Below are positions 44,943 to 53,773 of a DNA stretch of 64,000 nucleotides, one piece after another. The stretch lies in contig NZ_CP013417.1 of assembly GCF_001524445.2 (NCBI RefSeq), forward strand, positions 2,294,001-2,358,000, given 5' to 3'. This DNA is from Burkholderia savannae (lineage in GTDB: Bacteria > Pseudomonadota > Gammaproteobacteria > Burkholderiales > Burkholderiaceae). Below the pieces are notes generated by a model. It did no database searches and was not told where the DNA came from. It saw nothing but the letters and a program-made list of their open reading frames with translations. Every line of letters starts with the position of its first letter. Within the stretch, counting starts at the first letter, position 1. A program made the position numbers and the translations under genes.

Positions 44943-47249
44943 TCAGAAGGAGATCTTGATTCCTTCGATCAAGGTGTAATCGTTCGCTTTAGTTGCGATC
45001 GCCACCCTCGTCGAACCGATGGTCGCGCCATTCGTCGTGACCGTTGTTCCGTTCGTCGAGACGCCGAATCCCAGCGTGGTGACGCTCGCTCCGGTCACGC
45101 CCGTGGAATAGCCGGTGACGCTCGTGCTCGTGCCGTTCAGCGAGACGCTGTTCGCGTTCTTCGCGGAAGCCGTTCCATTGACTTCCGCGTGCGTGTCTCC
45201 GCTCGTGACCGTCACTTTGTTGCCGACGTTCACGCCCTGCGTGTCGCCGAACACGACCGACGTCGACGCGCCTTGCACGGTGCGCGCCGATGCGGTCATC
45301 GACGGGTCCGAGAGCACGGCCACGATGCCCTGCAGCGCGCCCGCGACATTCGCGGCGAGCGCCTGAAACGCGCCCGCGCGTTGGAACTGCCGCTGCCGTT
45401 TCAATTGCTGATACGGCTGTGGTTGCCGCTGTTGCTGATGTTGCTGCTGTTGGTGTTGCTGCTGCGGCGCAGGCTGCTGCGCCGGCGCGGCGGGACGCGG
45501 CGCGCCCCCGAGCCGCAGCACCTCGATCAGCCGATCCAGCGGCGAGCGCGTGGACGACACGGGCGGCAGCTCCAGCCCCACCAGCGTCAAGTGCTTGCGC
45601 CCGACGGCGATCGTCGAATCCCGCTCGACGGATACGTCGTAGTTGCGCTCCGCGTGCAGCTTGACCTGCTCCTCGCCCGCCTTGTCCTCGAAGCGCAGCA
45701 TGTTCGCGTTCTCGCCGCTGCCGGCCGGCGTGCGGCTCAGCATCCCGCTTTGCGTCGCGTGGTCCGGCAGCGGCCACGGCGGCATGTGCAGCGCGTTGTA
45801 GACCTGCCCCGTCACGATGGGCCGGTCCGGATCGCCGTTCTCGAAATCGACGATCACTTCCGAGCCGATCCGCGGAATGTGGACGCCCCCGTAGTTGTTC
45901 CCCGTCCACGCATACGACACGCGCACCCAGCACGACGAATTCTGGTCACGCGCAGCCGAGCGATCCCAGTGGAATTTCAATTTGACCCGGCCGTATTGAT
46001 CGGTCCAGATGTCCTGCCCTGGCGGCCCGGTCACGACCGCGGTCTGCGGCCCGCGCGTGCGCGGCTTGCGCACGGTGCGCGGCGGCCGGAACACGGTGGT
46101 CGCCGGCTGCACGACGAACGACGCGCTGATCCGATGGTCGCCCGTTCCCGTCGCCCCGCCCGTTTCCTCGGCCTCGAACGACGCGCCGAGCACCAGATAC
46201 TCGCGATTCGCGCTCGCGCACGGATAGCCCTCGAGCGAGAACGTGGTGCCGCACACGACGTCGCGCACGTTGCCGCCGCCCGACGCGCGCTCGCCCTGCG
46301 CGCGCAGTTCCTCCATGCGCACCCGCGCGACATGCTCGCCGTGCTCGGGGTTCGCATAATCGCCCGGCCATTCGTACCGTTCGAGCCCGTTGTGCGCCGT
46401 CTCCTGCGGCAGCGCGTTCTCGACGCGAAGACGCGCGTTCGGCTTCTCGAAATCGAAATCGCTCGTGGTCCAGCGGCCGGGCTGAAGGCACTCCGCCGTA
46501 TCGAACGCGTCGATGTATTCGCGATCGATCTTGTGCCCGGGCGGGTAATACTTCAGCGTGCGGTACGCGGCGCTCGCCACCGGCTCGTGCGCGCCGAGGT
46601 GATCGACGAGCACCATCCGATGCACCTTGTTCGAGTGCTCGAAGAACCAGTAGATGCCGTGCTCCTGCATCAGCCGCTGAATGAACGCGAAATCCGTCTC
46701 GCCGTACTGCACCTGAAAGGCGAGCTTCGGATACCGGCCGCTCAACCGCTTGTCGTACGAATATGAGTACGCGTTCAGCACTTCGTCGATGATCTCGTCC
46801 ACGCTCCGGTTCTGGAAGATCCGGTAGTCCGAGCGCTGGTCGGCCAGATAGATCCACGGCTGCATCGTCAGCCGGTATCGGCACTGCCGGTTCAACGGGC
46901 CCGCGAAGCTCGCCCGGGTCACGATGCCGCTGATCTCGCGCTTGCCCTGCCCGATGTGGGCGGTGCCGGACATGCCCGGCATGCCCGCCACGAACGAGCC
47001 CATGCCTTCGAGCTGGACCGTCACCGTCAGCGCCTTGCCGATCATCGCCTTCAAGTCGAGGTTCGCGGCCTGCTCGTCGACGAGCGTCGAATCCGGCGGC
47101 GTCAGGCACTCCAGCGCGTACGCGTAGATCTCCGACAGCTTTTCGCTGCCGCGGATCGCGCTCAGCCAAAGGGCGGGCTCGCCCGACGGCAACGTCGGCA
47201 ACGCGGGGCCGCTGATCTCGACGGTGCGAGCGGCGGGTAAATTCGGCAT
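44943..47249 (-). CDS. vgrG: VgrG spike protein of the main T6SS cluster
   Basis: A 768-residue VgrG. The gp27-like region (LWLSAIRGSEKLSEIYAYAL, LTMQPWIYLADQRSDYRIFQ, DFAFIQRLMQEHGIYWFFEH) leads to the gp5 region (VSYAWTGNNYGGVHIPRIGS, IVTGQVYNALHMPPWPLPD). The tail is odd: a Gln/His-rich linker at about residues 575-625 (QQQHQQQQHQQQRQPQPYQQ), then a hydrophobic segment and Thr/Ser/Asn-rich repeats (NGTSTSVTGYSTGVTGAS) ending NDYTLIEGIKISF. The tail looks like a needle extension or platform for the DUF4150 tip, not a known toxin. It sits between tssA and the DUF2169 gene in the leftward operon. Confidence 0.92.
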   Translation of the reverse strand: MPNLPAARTVEISGPALPTLPSGEPALWLSAIRGSEKLSEIYAYALECLTPPDSTLVDEQAANLDLKAMIGKALTVTVQLEGMGSFVAGMPGMSGTAHIGQGKREISGIVTRASFAGPLNRQCRYRLTMQPWIYLADQRSDYRIFQNRSVDEIIDEVLNAYSYSYDKRLSGRYPKLAFQVQYGETDFAFIQRLMQEHGIYWFFEHSNKVHRMVLVDHLGAHEPVASAAYRTLKYYPPGHKIDREYIDAFDTAECLQPGRWTTSDFDFEKPNARLRVENALPQETAHNGLERYEWPGDYANPEHGEHVARVRMEELRAQGERASGGGNVRDVVCGTTFSLEGYPCASANREYLVLGASFEAEETGGATGTGDHRISASFVVQPATTVFRPPRTVRKPRTRGPQTAVVTGPPGQDIWTDQYGRVKLKFHWDRSAARDQNSSCWVRVSYAWTGNNYGGVHIPRIGSEVIVDFENGDPDRPIVTGQVYNALHMPPWPLPDHATQSGMLSRTPAGSGENANMLRFEDKAGEEQVKLHAERNYDVSVERDSTIAVGRKHLTLVGLELPPVSSTRSPLDRLIEVLRLGGAPRPAAPAQQPAPQQQHQQQQHQQQRQPQPYQQLKRQRQFQRAGAFQALAANVAGALQGIVAVLSDPSMTASARTVQGASTSVVFGDTQGVNVGNKVTVTSGDTHAEVNGTASAKNANSVSLNGTSTSVTGYSTGVTGASVTTLGFGVSTNGTTVTTNGATIGSTRVAIATKANDYTLIEGIKISF

Positions 47250-47320
47250 GACTGCCCTCCTTCAGGAACGTCGTCTATCGGCGAGCGACGCCAATCGGCG
47301 CGCTTCGCGCCCATGCGCGA

Positions 47321-48436
47321 TCAGGATTCGCCGTCGCCCCACTGCGCGAGCAGCTCGACCGGAATCGCCCGCGCCACTTCCGCATAGCGCTTGCCGACGA
47401 AATACTCGGCGCGCCTGAGCAGCACCGGAATCGGACTGCTCGGCTCGTGCTGCTCGAACCACTCGCGCGCCTCCCGGATCAACGCGCGCGCGGCGTAGCG
47501 ATCGAGCGGCGTCGCGACCGCGCCGCGTTCGTTCGACTCGACCGTCGGCGCCGCCTCGCGTTCGACGGACGTCTGAGCGTGAGCCTGCGCCTGAGCCCGC
47601 GCGGGGCGGTCCGCTCGCACGCGGCCCGCCTCCTGCGTCGGCGGCGCATCGGCGGGGGCCGGCGCCGGGGCCGCGTGGTCCGTGCGCGCGCCTCGCCCCG
47701 CGACATGTCGAAGCAGCCCTTCGAGCGCCGACAGATCGGGCACATACGCACCGAGATGCGCGCGGCTCCATGCGCGAATCGCGGCCGCGCTCGCGAGCGC
47801 TTCGTCGAAGCCCGCGAGCGCGGCCGGCTGCTGCGCGCGCAGATCCGCGAGCTGGCGCGCGACGGATTCGGGCGCGAGCGCGTCGCCCGGGCGCGGTTGC
47901 GCAAACGCGCGCTCCACGTCGCGCACCTGCAGGCGCGTCGCGGTCGCGCCGATCAGCACGATCTCGCGCACGTCCGCGAGCAGGCCGTCGGAATCGGTCA
48001 GCGCCTGCAGCGCATTCATCCGGATCTCGAGCGCCGCGTCGCGATCCGCGTCGACGTCGGCCCGCGGATGAATCGCATCGGGGAACGCGGCGAGCCACGC
48101 GGCGAGCAGGCCGACGCCTTCGGCCAGCCCGGCCGCGCCGGCGAGCCGGGTGCGGCACCGGGCGAACAGAACCGCGACGCGCATGTCCTTGCTGCGCGTC
48201 ATCAGCCGACGGCAGTCGCGGTCGACGTCGCTCCAGTTCACGGGTTCGGGCATCCCGACGAAGTCGCCGTACTGCGCGTCCGAGCGGGGCGCGACCTTCG
48301 CCGACAGCACGACGAATTCGGGATCGTATTCAAGGTCCGCTCCGCAAGGCGCGTCCGCATCGACGCTCGCCATCCAGTCCGGAGCCTTCGGCGTTCGCGC
48401 GGGCGCGGATTGACCGGCCGGTTTTCTGCTGCTCAT
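47321..48436 (-). CDS. tssA: TssA, T6SS baseplate/sheath cap protein
   Basis: A 371-residue protein with the ImpA N-terminal signature (DADAPCGADLEYDPEFVVLS) and the following helical region (SKDMRVAVLFARCRTRLAGA, AAWLAAFPDAIHP). A Pro/Ala-rich variable linker spans about 240-300. The C-terminal VasL-like segment has RYAARALIREAREWFEQHEP and SSPIPVLLRRAEYFVGKRYA. TssA starts baseplate assembly and guides sheath growth. The gene follows tssG by 10 bp. Confidence 0.93.
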   Translation of the reverse strand: MSSRKPAGQSAPARTPKAPDWMASVDADAPCGADLEYDPEFVVLSAKVAPRSDAQYGDFVGMPEPVNWSDVDRDCRRLMTRSKDMRVAVLFARCRTRLAGAAGLAEGVGLLAAWLAAFPDAIHPRADVDADRDAALEIRMNALQALTDSDGLLADVREIVLIGATATRLQVRDVERAFAQPRPGDALAPESVARQLADLRAQQPAALAGFDEALASAAAIRAWSRAHLGAYVPDLSALEGLLRHVAGRGARTDHAAPAPAPADAPPTQEAGRVRADRPARAQAQAHAQTSVEREAAPTVESNERGAVATPLDRYAARALIREAREWFEQHEPSSPIPVLLRRAEYFVGKRYAEVARAIPVELLAQWGDGES

Positions 48437-48446
48437 CGCTCACCTC

Positions 48447-49511
48447 TCAAATCGGGCGATCGGCGGGCGTCGGGCCGCCATCGCGCCGGAACCGGTCCGC
48501 ATACCGCTCGGGTTCGAAACGCATGCCGGTGACGGGCGCCTCGGCTGGCGAGCGCCCGAGCCACCCCGACCAGCCGAGCTGCTGCGGGCCGTTCATCACC
48601 GCGGGGGGCGCGCCGTTCGGCTTGATGCGCAGCTCGAGCTCCCATTCGAACTCGTAGCCGACGAACGCCCGCACCCATTCGACGAGCCGCGGCAAATCCT
48701 CGCCCTGCGGCGTGAAGCGCAGATAGGCGTCGATGTCGAGCGGTCCGACGACGATGCGGAATTTGTGCTGCCGGTCCGGCACCAGCTCGCCGAGCATCGC
48801 GCCTTCGGCCATGACCGACGCGCTGCCCGGCCGGCCGAGACGGCTGTGCTCGGCCGGGTCCACCCGAATCCAGTGGAACACGTTCTCCTCGATCGTCACC
48901 GGCACGCCGAAGTAACGCTGGAGCGTCATGCGCAGGCCATCCGGATTGCGCGCCTCGCGCACCAGGTGCGGCGACGCCGACAGGCGCGCGTGCGCGGGCA
49001 GCGGGCGCGCGGCGATGTCGGCCGCGTCCTGCCCGGTGAGGCTCGCGACATAAAAGGAAAAACGCTCGTCGCCCGGCCTGTCGAGCCCCGCCGCCGCCTG
49101 CGCCGACGCCCACGCGCGATACAGCAGCGTCAGATAGCGGTGGTGAAAGAGGTCGAGGAAATCGCCGAGCGTCGTGTCGCGCCGGCTCTCTTCGCGATCG
49201 CGCGCGATCTCCGTCACGTGGATCGGCAGCGGCCCGTTCGGCCCCAGCATGCCGAGGCCGAACAGCCGCACCCGGAGCCGGCCGTTCGCGCCGCCGACGC
49301 TCGCGATCTCGCGCGGCGCGAACGCGAGGCTCGGCTGCTGGCCGAGCCTGAACGGCTCGGCGCGCGGACGCTTCGCGGTGCCGATCGGATCGAGGCGAGG
49401 ATTCGCGCCGACGCGCCGCAGCAGCGTCAGAAAGCCGTAGCGCCAAGGCTCGGCCTTCAGGCGTTCGAGCATCCGCGGCGGGAGCGCGGCGTCGTGCGAT
49501 GCGTGTTCCAT
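48447..49511 (-). CDS. tssG: TssG, T6SS baseplate protein
   Basis: A 354-residue TssG: RLKAEPWRYGFLTLLRRVGA, LRVRLFGLGMLGPNGPLPIH, LGDFLDLFHHRYLTLLYRAW, RYFGVPVTIEENVFHWIRVD and the C-terminal AFVGYEFEWELELRIK. TssG holds two TssF subunits in each baseplate wedge. Its ATG shares one base with the tssF stop (TGATG), so translation is coupled and dosage tied to tssF. Start placed there; the long upstream open frame lies inside tssF. Confidence 0.95.
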   Translation of the reverse strand: MEHASHDAALPPRMLERLKAEPWRYGFLTLLRRVGANPRLDPIGTAKRPRAEPFRLGQQPSLAFAPREIASVGGANGRLRVRLFGLGMLGPNGPLPIHVTEIARDREESRRDTTLGDFLDLFHHRYLTLLYRAWASAQAAAGLDRPGDERFSFYVASLTGQDAADIAARPLPAHARLSASPHLVREARNPDGLRMTLQRYFGVPVTIEENVFHWIRVDPAEHSRLGRPGSASVMAEGAMLGELVPDRQHKFRIVVGPLDIDAYLRFTPQGEDLPRLVEWVRAFVGYEFEWELELRIKPNGAPPAVMNGPQQLGWSGWLGRSPAEAPVTGMRFEPERYADRFRRDGGPTPADRPI

Positions 49512-51400
49512 CAAGCCCCTCCCCGCGCGCCCATGCGCACCGGCCAGCGCGCGATGCGGCCGCGCTGGACCGAATGCAGCTCGGTCTGCGTGAAAACGTT
49601 GATCGACACGTGCCGCGCCAGATAGTGTTCGAGCACCAGCCCGAACAGGTACGGGCTCACGCCGGAAAAACCCGGCTCGTCGACGGTGAGCGAGCATTCG
49701 ATGCCGCGCCCGAAGACGAGCGGGCCCGCGCCCGGCAGCTTTCTCGTCACGGGCCGCGTCTTCACGCCGATCAGGCTCTCGATCTGCCGGCGATTGTCGG
49801 CCTCGTCGCCCGTCACGAACAGACGCAGCAGATCGCGCATTCCCTGGCCGCCCGCGCGGTGATCGAGCTCGTCGAGCGGCAGATAGTTGAAATTGAGCTG
49901 GCGTATCAGCCGCCACGCGGTCTCGCGCTCCGCATACGGCGCCTTCGGCGCGGTCGGCGCGCGGATCAGGCCGACGCTTTCGAGCGGCGCGGATTCGACG
50001 ATCGTGAGGTCGCGCACGCCGTCGCGCGGCACGAGGGTCGGCAGGTCGCGGTTCGTCAGCAGCGCGTCGACCGACAGGTAGCGGATTTCCTCGCTATAAG
50101 GCGCCTCGTTCTGATCGACGAGGGATACGAACATCTCCGTGCCGACATAAGGCGTGCGCGTGCCGTAGCGGCGCGCCGAGTCCGATGCGAGCCGACGCTC
50201 GCGCCGTGTCGAGAAATAGCGTCCATGATTGTGCTCGTCGTCGTTGAGCGTCTGGTAAAGCGGCCGGAACTCGAGCTCGGCGGACGTGGCCGCGACCTGC
50301 CCGTGCATCGCCTCGACGGAAAACACCTCGTAGTCGAGCGGCGCGAGGCGCGCCGGCACCAGGTGAAATTCGCTCTGCCCCGTCGACAGCTCGATCCGGT
50401 CCGTGTGGCGCGCGAACAGGTTGACGACGGGCGTGCAGAACAGCGCGAAGCGCGATGCGTCGACGACGCTCTCGAGCCGCTCGGGCGACTGGTCGAGCAG
50501 CACGACGATCTCGACCTCGCGGCCGCTCACGCGGCGCAATCCGTCGGCGAGGCCCGTCAACGCGAAGAAGTAGAACCGCTGCGGACACGCGAAGTATTCG
50601 TGCAGCAGGTTGTGCCCGTGAAACTTCGACCACGTGAGCGGCAGCAGGCCTTCGTCGGCGCCGAGCCCTTCGTGGGCGAGCGCATCGGCCGTCACGGCGT
50701 AAAGCGGCCGGCCCGGCGCCGCGAATTCGCCCGGCGCCGCGATGATCGTCGCGACGCCCGCCACGTGCAGCAGTTCGAACAGGTGCGAGGCCACCTGCTC
50801 GTCGCCCGCCAGATACACCGGCAGCCGGTCCAGCCCCTTCAGGTCCGCGATGCGGACGTTGCCCGTCGTGCGCAGCCGCAGGCGCAACGCGCCGCGCACC
50901 TGCGTGCCGGACGCAACGTAGCGGTCGAGCGCCGGGATGTCGGGCGGGATGCCCGTCAGCGTCGCTTCCGCGATCTCCAGCGGATAGAGCGTCACGTCCT
51001 GCCCGCTGCGGAACTGGCAGGCGGTCTTCTCGCCGGCCGGCACGCGCGCGGTGAACGCGGTGCCGCGCGCGATGCGAAACCCTTCGGCGAGATTGCCTTC
51101 GGTGCGGCTCGGATACAGGCGCGCGACCGCCATCGACGGCGTGGGCGCGACGTAGTTCGGATACAGCACTTCCAGCAGCCGGCCCGTGAAGCGCGGAAAC
51201 TCCGCGTCGAGCTTGATCTGCATGCGCGCGGCCATGAAGCAGAACGCCTCGATCAGCCGCTCGACGTACGGATCGGCCACCTCGCCCGCCTGCATGCCGA
51301 GGCGCCGCGCGATCTTCGGGTGCGCGTGCGCGAACTCGGCCCCGAGCTCGCGCATGTAGATCAGTTCCTGGTTGTAGTAGTCGAGCAGTCGCGGGTCCAC
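49511..51400 (-). CDS. tssF: TssF, T6SS baseplate protein
   Basis: A 629-residue TssF: MDPRLLDYYNQELIYMRELG, AEFAHAHPKIARRLGMQAGE, VADPYVERLIEAFCFMAARM, FTGRLLEVLYPNYVAPTPSM and the C-terminal TVDEPGFSGVSPYLFGLVLE. Full family length. It lies between tssE (30 bp upstream) and tssG (one-base overlap), the standard baseplate order. A second, diverged TssF lies at 32950-34800. Confidence 0.96.
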   Translation of the reverse strand: MDPRLLDYYNQELIYMRELGAEFAHAHPKIARRLGMQAGEVADPYVERLIEAFCFMAARMQIKLDAEFPRFTGRLLEVLYPNYVAPTPSMAVARLYPSRTEGNLAEGFRIARGTAFTARVPAGEKTACQFRSGQDVTLYPLEIAEATLTGIPPDIPALDRYVASGTQVRGALRLRLRTTGNVRIADLKGLDRLPVYLAGDEQVASHLFELLHVAGVATIIAAPGEFAAPGRPLYAVTADALAHEGLGADEGLLPLTWSKFHGHNLLHEYFACPQRFYFFALTGLADGLRRVSGREVEIVVLLDQSPERLESVVDASRFALFCTPVVNLFARHTDRIELSTGQSEFHLVPARLAPLDYEVFSVEAMHGQVAATSAELEFRPLYQTLNDDEHNHGRYFSTRRERRLASDSARRYGTRTPYVGTEMFVSLVDQNEAPYSEEIRYLSVDALLTNRDLPTLVPRDGVRDLTIVESAPLESVGLIRAPTAPKAPYAERETAWRLIRQLNFNYLPLDELDHRAGGQGMRDLLRLFVTGDEADNRRQIESLIGVKTRPVTRKLPGAGPLVFGRGIECSLTVDEPGFSGVSPYLFGLVLEHYLARHVSINVFTQTELHSVQRGRIARWPVRMGARGGA

Positions 51401-51430
51401 CGGATGTCCCCCTTGTCGTCGGCGCGCGCG

Positions 51431-52009
51431 TCAGACCGCGCGCATGCCGGTAATGCTCACCTGGCTCGTTTCCAGATCGAGCGCGCTCTGGACCATGAAT
51501 TCGATCGGATAAGGGTCCATGCGGATCATGCCCCGCACCTCGAACGACAGCACGTTCGATCGCTCGCCCGCCTCGACGTCCTTCGACGGCGCGACGACGA
51601 GCGTTTCCGCGATCAGCCTCGGCTCGAAATCGGCGATCGCCCGGCGGATGATCCGCTCGATGTCGGCCCATTTGCACGCCGCCATGAACGCGCCCGCGAG
51701 CGGCGGCACGCCGAAGTTGACGGTCGACGCGGCCGCGGCGGGATACCGCTCGCGGTCGATGCGATCGTCGATGTTCATCGTGTTGAGCAGGAACGCGAGA
51801 TCGCGCTGGACGATGCCGCGCATCTGCATGCGCGTCACCGCGTATTCGCCGGGTGCCTCGGTCTGGCGCTGCGGCGCGTCGTCGCGCAGCCGGTCGATCA
51901 GCGTGGGCAGCAGATGCGTGTTCGCGCGTCGCGGCGCCGCGACGCCTGCGCCGCCCGGGCGCGCGCCGCCTTTGCCCGGCCCCGGCGCGCGTTTCTCATG
52001 CTCGTCCAT
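51431..52009 (-). CDS. tssE: TssE, gp25-like T6SS baseplate protein
   Basis: A 192-residue gp25-like protein: LLPTLIDRLRDDAPQ, MRGIVQRDLAFLLNTMNIDD, FGVPPLAGAF, IERIIRRAIADFEPRL and the C-terminal MDPYPIEFMVQSALDLETSQ. TssE joins baseplate wedge and sheath. The N-terminal ~45 residues are Gly/Pro/Lys-rich and disordered (MDEHEKRAPGPGKGGARPG). The start at 52009 lies 14 bp inside the end of tagJ; the upstream in-frame ATGs fall deeper in tagJ. Confidence 0.94.
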   Translation of the reverse strand: MDEHEKRAPGPGKGGARPGGAGVAAPRRANTHLLPTLIDRLRDDAPQRQTEAPGEYAVTRMQMRGIVQRDLAFLLNTMNIDDRIDRERYPAAAASTVNFGVPPLAGAFMAACKWADIERIIRRAIADFEPRLIAETLVVAPSKDVEAGERSNVLSFEVRGMIRMDPYPIEFMVQSALDLETSQVSITGMRAV

Positions 52010-53075
52010 CGCCGTCTCCTTCGCGCGGCGCGCCGTGCGCCGCATCGTGCGTCGCGCCATCCGCCGCCCCGGCCGCGCGCGCCGCCGCGCCGAACGCGCA
52101 GCGCTCGAGCTCGAACAGGCCGTAGTCGCCCGCGCTCGTCGACCAGGTCTTCCGGCCTCGCGCGATCACGCCGGTACGGCCGGCCTCGCGCCATGTCGTC
52201 CTGTGGCCGACGCGCAACGCGTCGATCTCGCGCGCCGCGTCGGCCGCGCCTCGATCGGCGTGCGCATTCGTTTCGTGCGCATCGTTCGTCTCGTTCGTCT
52301 CGTTCGTCTCGTTCGTCTCGTTCGTCTCGTTCGTCTCGTTCGTCTCGTTCGTCTCGTTCGTCTCGTTCGCTTGGTTCGCTTGGTTCGCTTGGTTCGCTTG
52401 GTTCGCGTCATCCGCCGCCGGATAGCGCGCCGGCATGAAGCCCCGCACCGCGCCGCCGTCGACGAGCGTCACCGCGCACGGCGCCCATACGAGATCGATC
52501 AGCCGGGCCGGACGCGGAACGTGCCACGCGGCAATGTCCGAAAACGGCAGCCACCGATAATGGCCGGCAGTCACGATCTCGCACACGGGGCCGAACCGCG
52601 AATCGCTGTCGGCGATCCAGTCGAACGCCGAATGCGGCGCGCGCCCCGCGACGAGCGGCGCCTGATCGAGCGCCCGCTCGCGCACGCGGTCGGCCTCGTC
52701 GCGCCGGCCGATCGACGCGGCGCGCAGCGCCTCCAGCAGATCGTCGGCCCACCGCGGCGCATCGAACACGAATCCGGGCCGCGCGCGGCCGGCGACCACC
52801 TCGGCGCGCAAGCGCTCGGCGCGAATCAGATCGCGGTATGCCTGCGCGGCCTGCGCATCCTGCGGCGCGAGCTGCGCATGCGCCTGCAACTGCACGAGCG
52901 CGCGCGCCCACTGCTCCGTCACGCACAGCAGCTGAAATAGCGGCCAGCGGTGCTCCGCGCTCGCGGGCTGCTCCCGGACGCGCCGTTCCATCTCCGCGAG
53001 CCGCGCCGCGATCGGCAGATCGTGCAGATCGGCTTTCGCCGCGGCGCGCGCATCCGATGCGTTCGGCGTCGTCAT
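51996..53075 (-). CDS. tagJ: TagJ (ImpE-like) sheath-associated protein with internal repeats
   Basis: A 359-residue ImpE/TagJ protein. The TPR-like N-terminal half contains RRVREQPASAEHRWPLFQLL and QLQAHAQLAPQDAQAAQAYR. The C-terminal ImpE part has SAFDWIADSDSRFGPVCEIV, GHYRWLPFSDIAAWHVPRPA, RLIDLVWAPCAVTL and FMPARYP, and ends with RTGVIARGRKTW and GDYGLFELERC. TagJ binds the sheath protein TssB and may help ClpV recycle sheaths. An extra low-complexity insert of four NQA and nine ETN tripeptides interrupts the ImpE domain after RGFMPARYPAADDA. It overlaps tagK by ATGA and tssE by 14 bp. Confidence 0.9.
   Translation of the reverse strand: MTTPNASDARAAAKADLHDLPIAARLAEMERRVREQPASAEHRWPLFQLLCVTEQWARALVQLQAHAQLAPQDAQAAQAYRDLIRAERLRAEVVAGRARPGFVFDAPRWADDLLEALRAASIGRRDEADRVRERALDQAPLVAGRAPHSAFDWIADSDSRFGPVCEIVTAGHYRWLPFSDIAAWHVPRPARLIDLVWAPCAVTLVDGGAVRGFMPARYPAADDANQANQANQANQANETNETNETNETNETNETNETNETNETNDAHETNAHADRGAADAAREIDALRVGHRTTWREAGRTGVIARGRKTWSTSAGDYGLFELERCAFGAAARAAGAADGATHDAAHGAPREGDGDGRA
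52285..52401 (-). repeat. In-frame 9-bp VNTR inside tagJ
   Basis: On the plus strand there are nine copies of TTCGTCTCG (52285-52365) followed directly by four copies of TTCGCTTGG (52366-52401). They encode (ETN)9 and (NQA)4 in TagJ. All copies are perfect, a sign of recent slippage, and any change in number stays in frame. Confidence 0.95.
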
Positions 53076-53773
53076 CGCGCGTCCTGATTCGAGGCCGCGC
53101 CCGGCGCGGGCAGCGGGCTGTCGATGGCGAGCGCATGGTGCTCTCGCCGGGCCAGGGCGGGCGGCAGGCCGCCCGGCCGCCGCGCCGCCGCCGCGCGGTA
53201 TTCGGCCGGAGCGAAAAGCCGCAGAACCTCCGGCGTCGAATCCGCGCCCGCCGGATCGGGCGCGCCGTCCGAGCCGAGCGAGCCGAACGCGTCGTCGAGG
53301 ACGCGCGCGCCGGACAGAAGCGCGTCGATCGCGCCTGTGCCGTCGGCTTCCTCGATCCGCGCGACGGCCGGCTCCGGCGACGGCGCGTGCACGACCGCCA
53401 GCCGGGCCGCCCAATCGCTCGTCAGCGGCGCCTGCGGGTCCTCGAGCGCCCTGCAGTACTGTTCGTACAGCAAATGCACGAGATCCCCGGCAGGCGCGGG
53501 CGCGCCGGCCGCCGTCGCAACATCCGTTGCAGCGCGCTCCGGACGGGAAGCGAACGCCTCCGCCGCGATCGTCGTCCCGATCAGGCCGAACACCGCGCCG
53601 CCGTCATACGTCGAATCATCCTGGCCCGTATCCGACGGCCCGATCAGCAGCGTCTCGTCGATCGATTCGCTGCGGCGGCCGGCGGCCCGAGACGCAGCGC
53701 TGGCGTCCCGCGATGCCGATTCGGCATATTGCGCGCCCTGCCCGTTGCGGCGAAACAGTTTAAAAGTTCGCAT
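53072..53773 (-). CDS. tagK: TagK-like T6SS-associated protein
   Basis: A 233-residue soluble protein opening the leftward operon. The N-terminal ~90 residues are Ser/Ala-rich and probably disordered. The middle holds APAGDLVHLLYEQYCRALED, and the C-terminal half TGAIDALLSGARVLDDAFGS and TPEVLRLFAPAEYRAAAARR. The position (before tagJ, divergent from clpV) and the 'L--LY--Y--AL-DP' plus 'LFAP-EY' blocks fit the Burkholderia TagK family. I rely on memory for this and rate it moderate. It has no membrane segment. Function is unknown. Its stop overlaps the tagJ start (ATGA). Confidence 0.6.
   Translation of the reverse strand: MRTFKLFRRNGQGAQYAESASRDASAASRAAGRRSESIDETLLIGPSDTGQDDSTYDGGAVFGLIGTTIAAEAFASRPERAATDVATAAGAPAPAGDLVHLLYEQYCRALEDPQAPLTSDWAARLAVVHAPSPEPAVARIEEADGTGAIDALLSGARVLDDAFGSLGSDGAPDPAGADSTPEVLRLFAPAEYRAAAARRPGGLPPALARREHHALAIDSPLPAPGAASNQDAR

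Noticed and set aside
52281..52401. Intergenic repeat or CRISPR
   Set aside because: The repeat is perfectly in frame inside tagJ and has no spacers.
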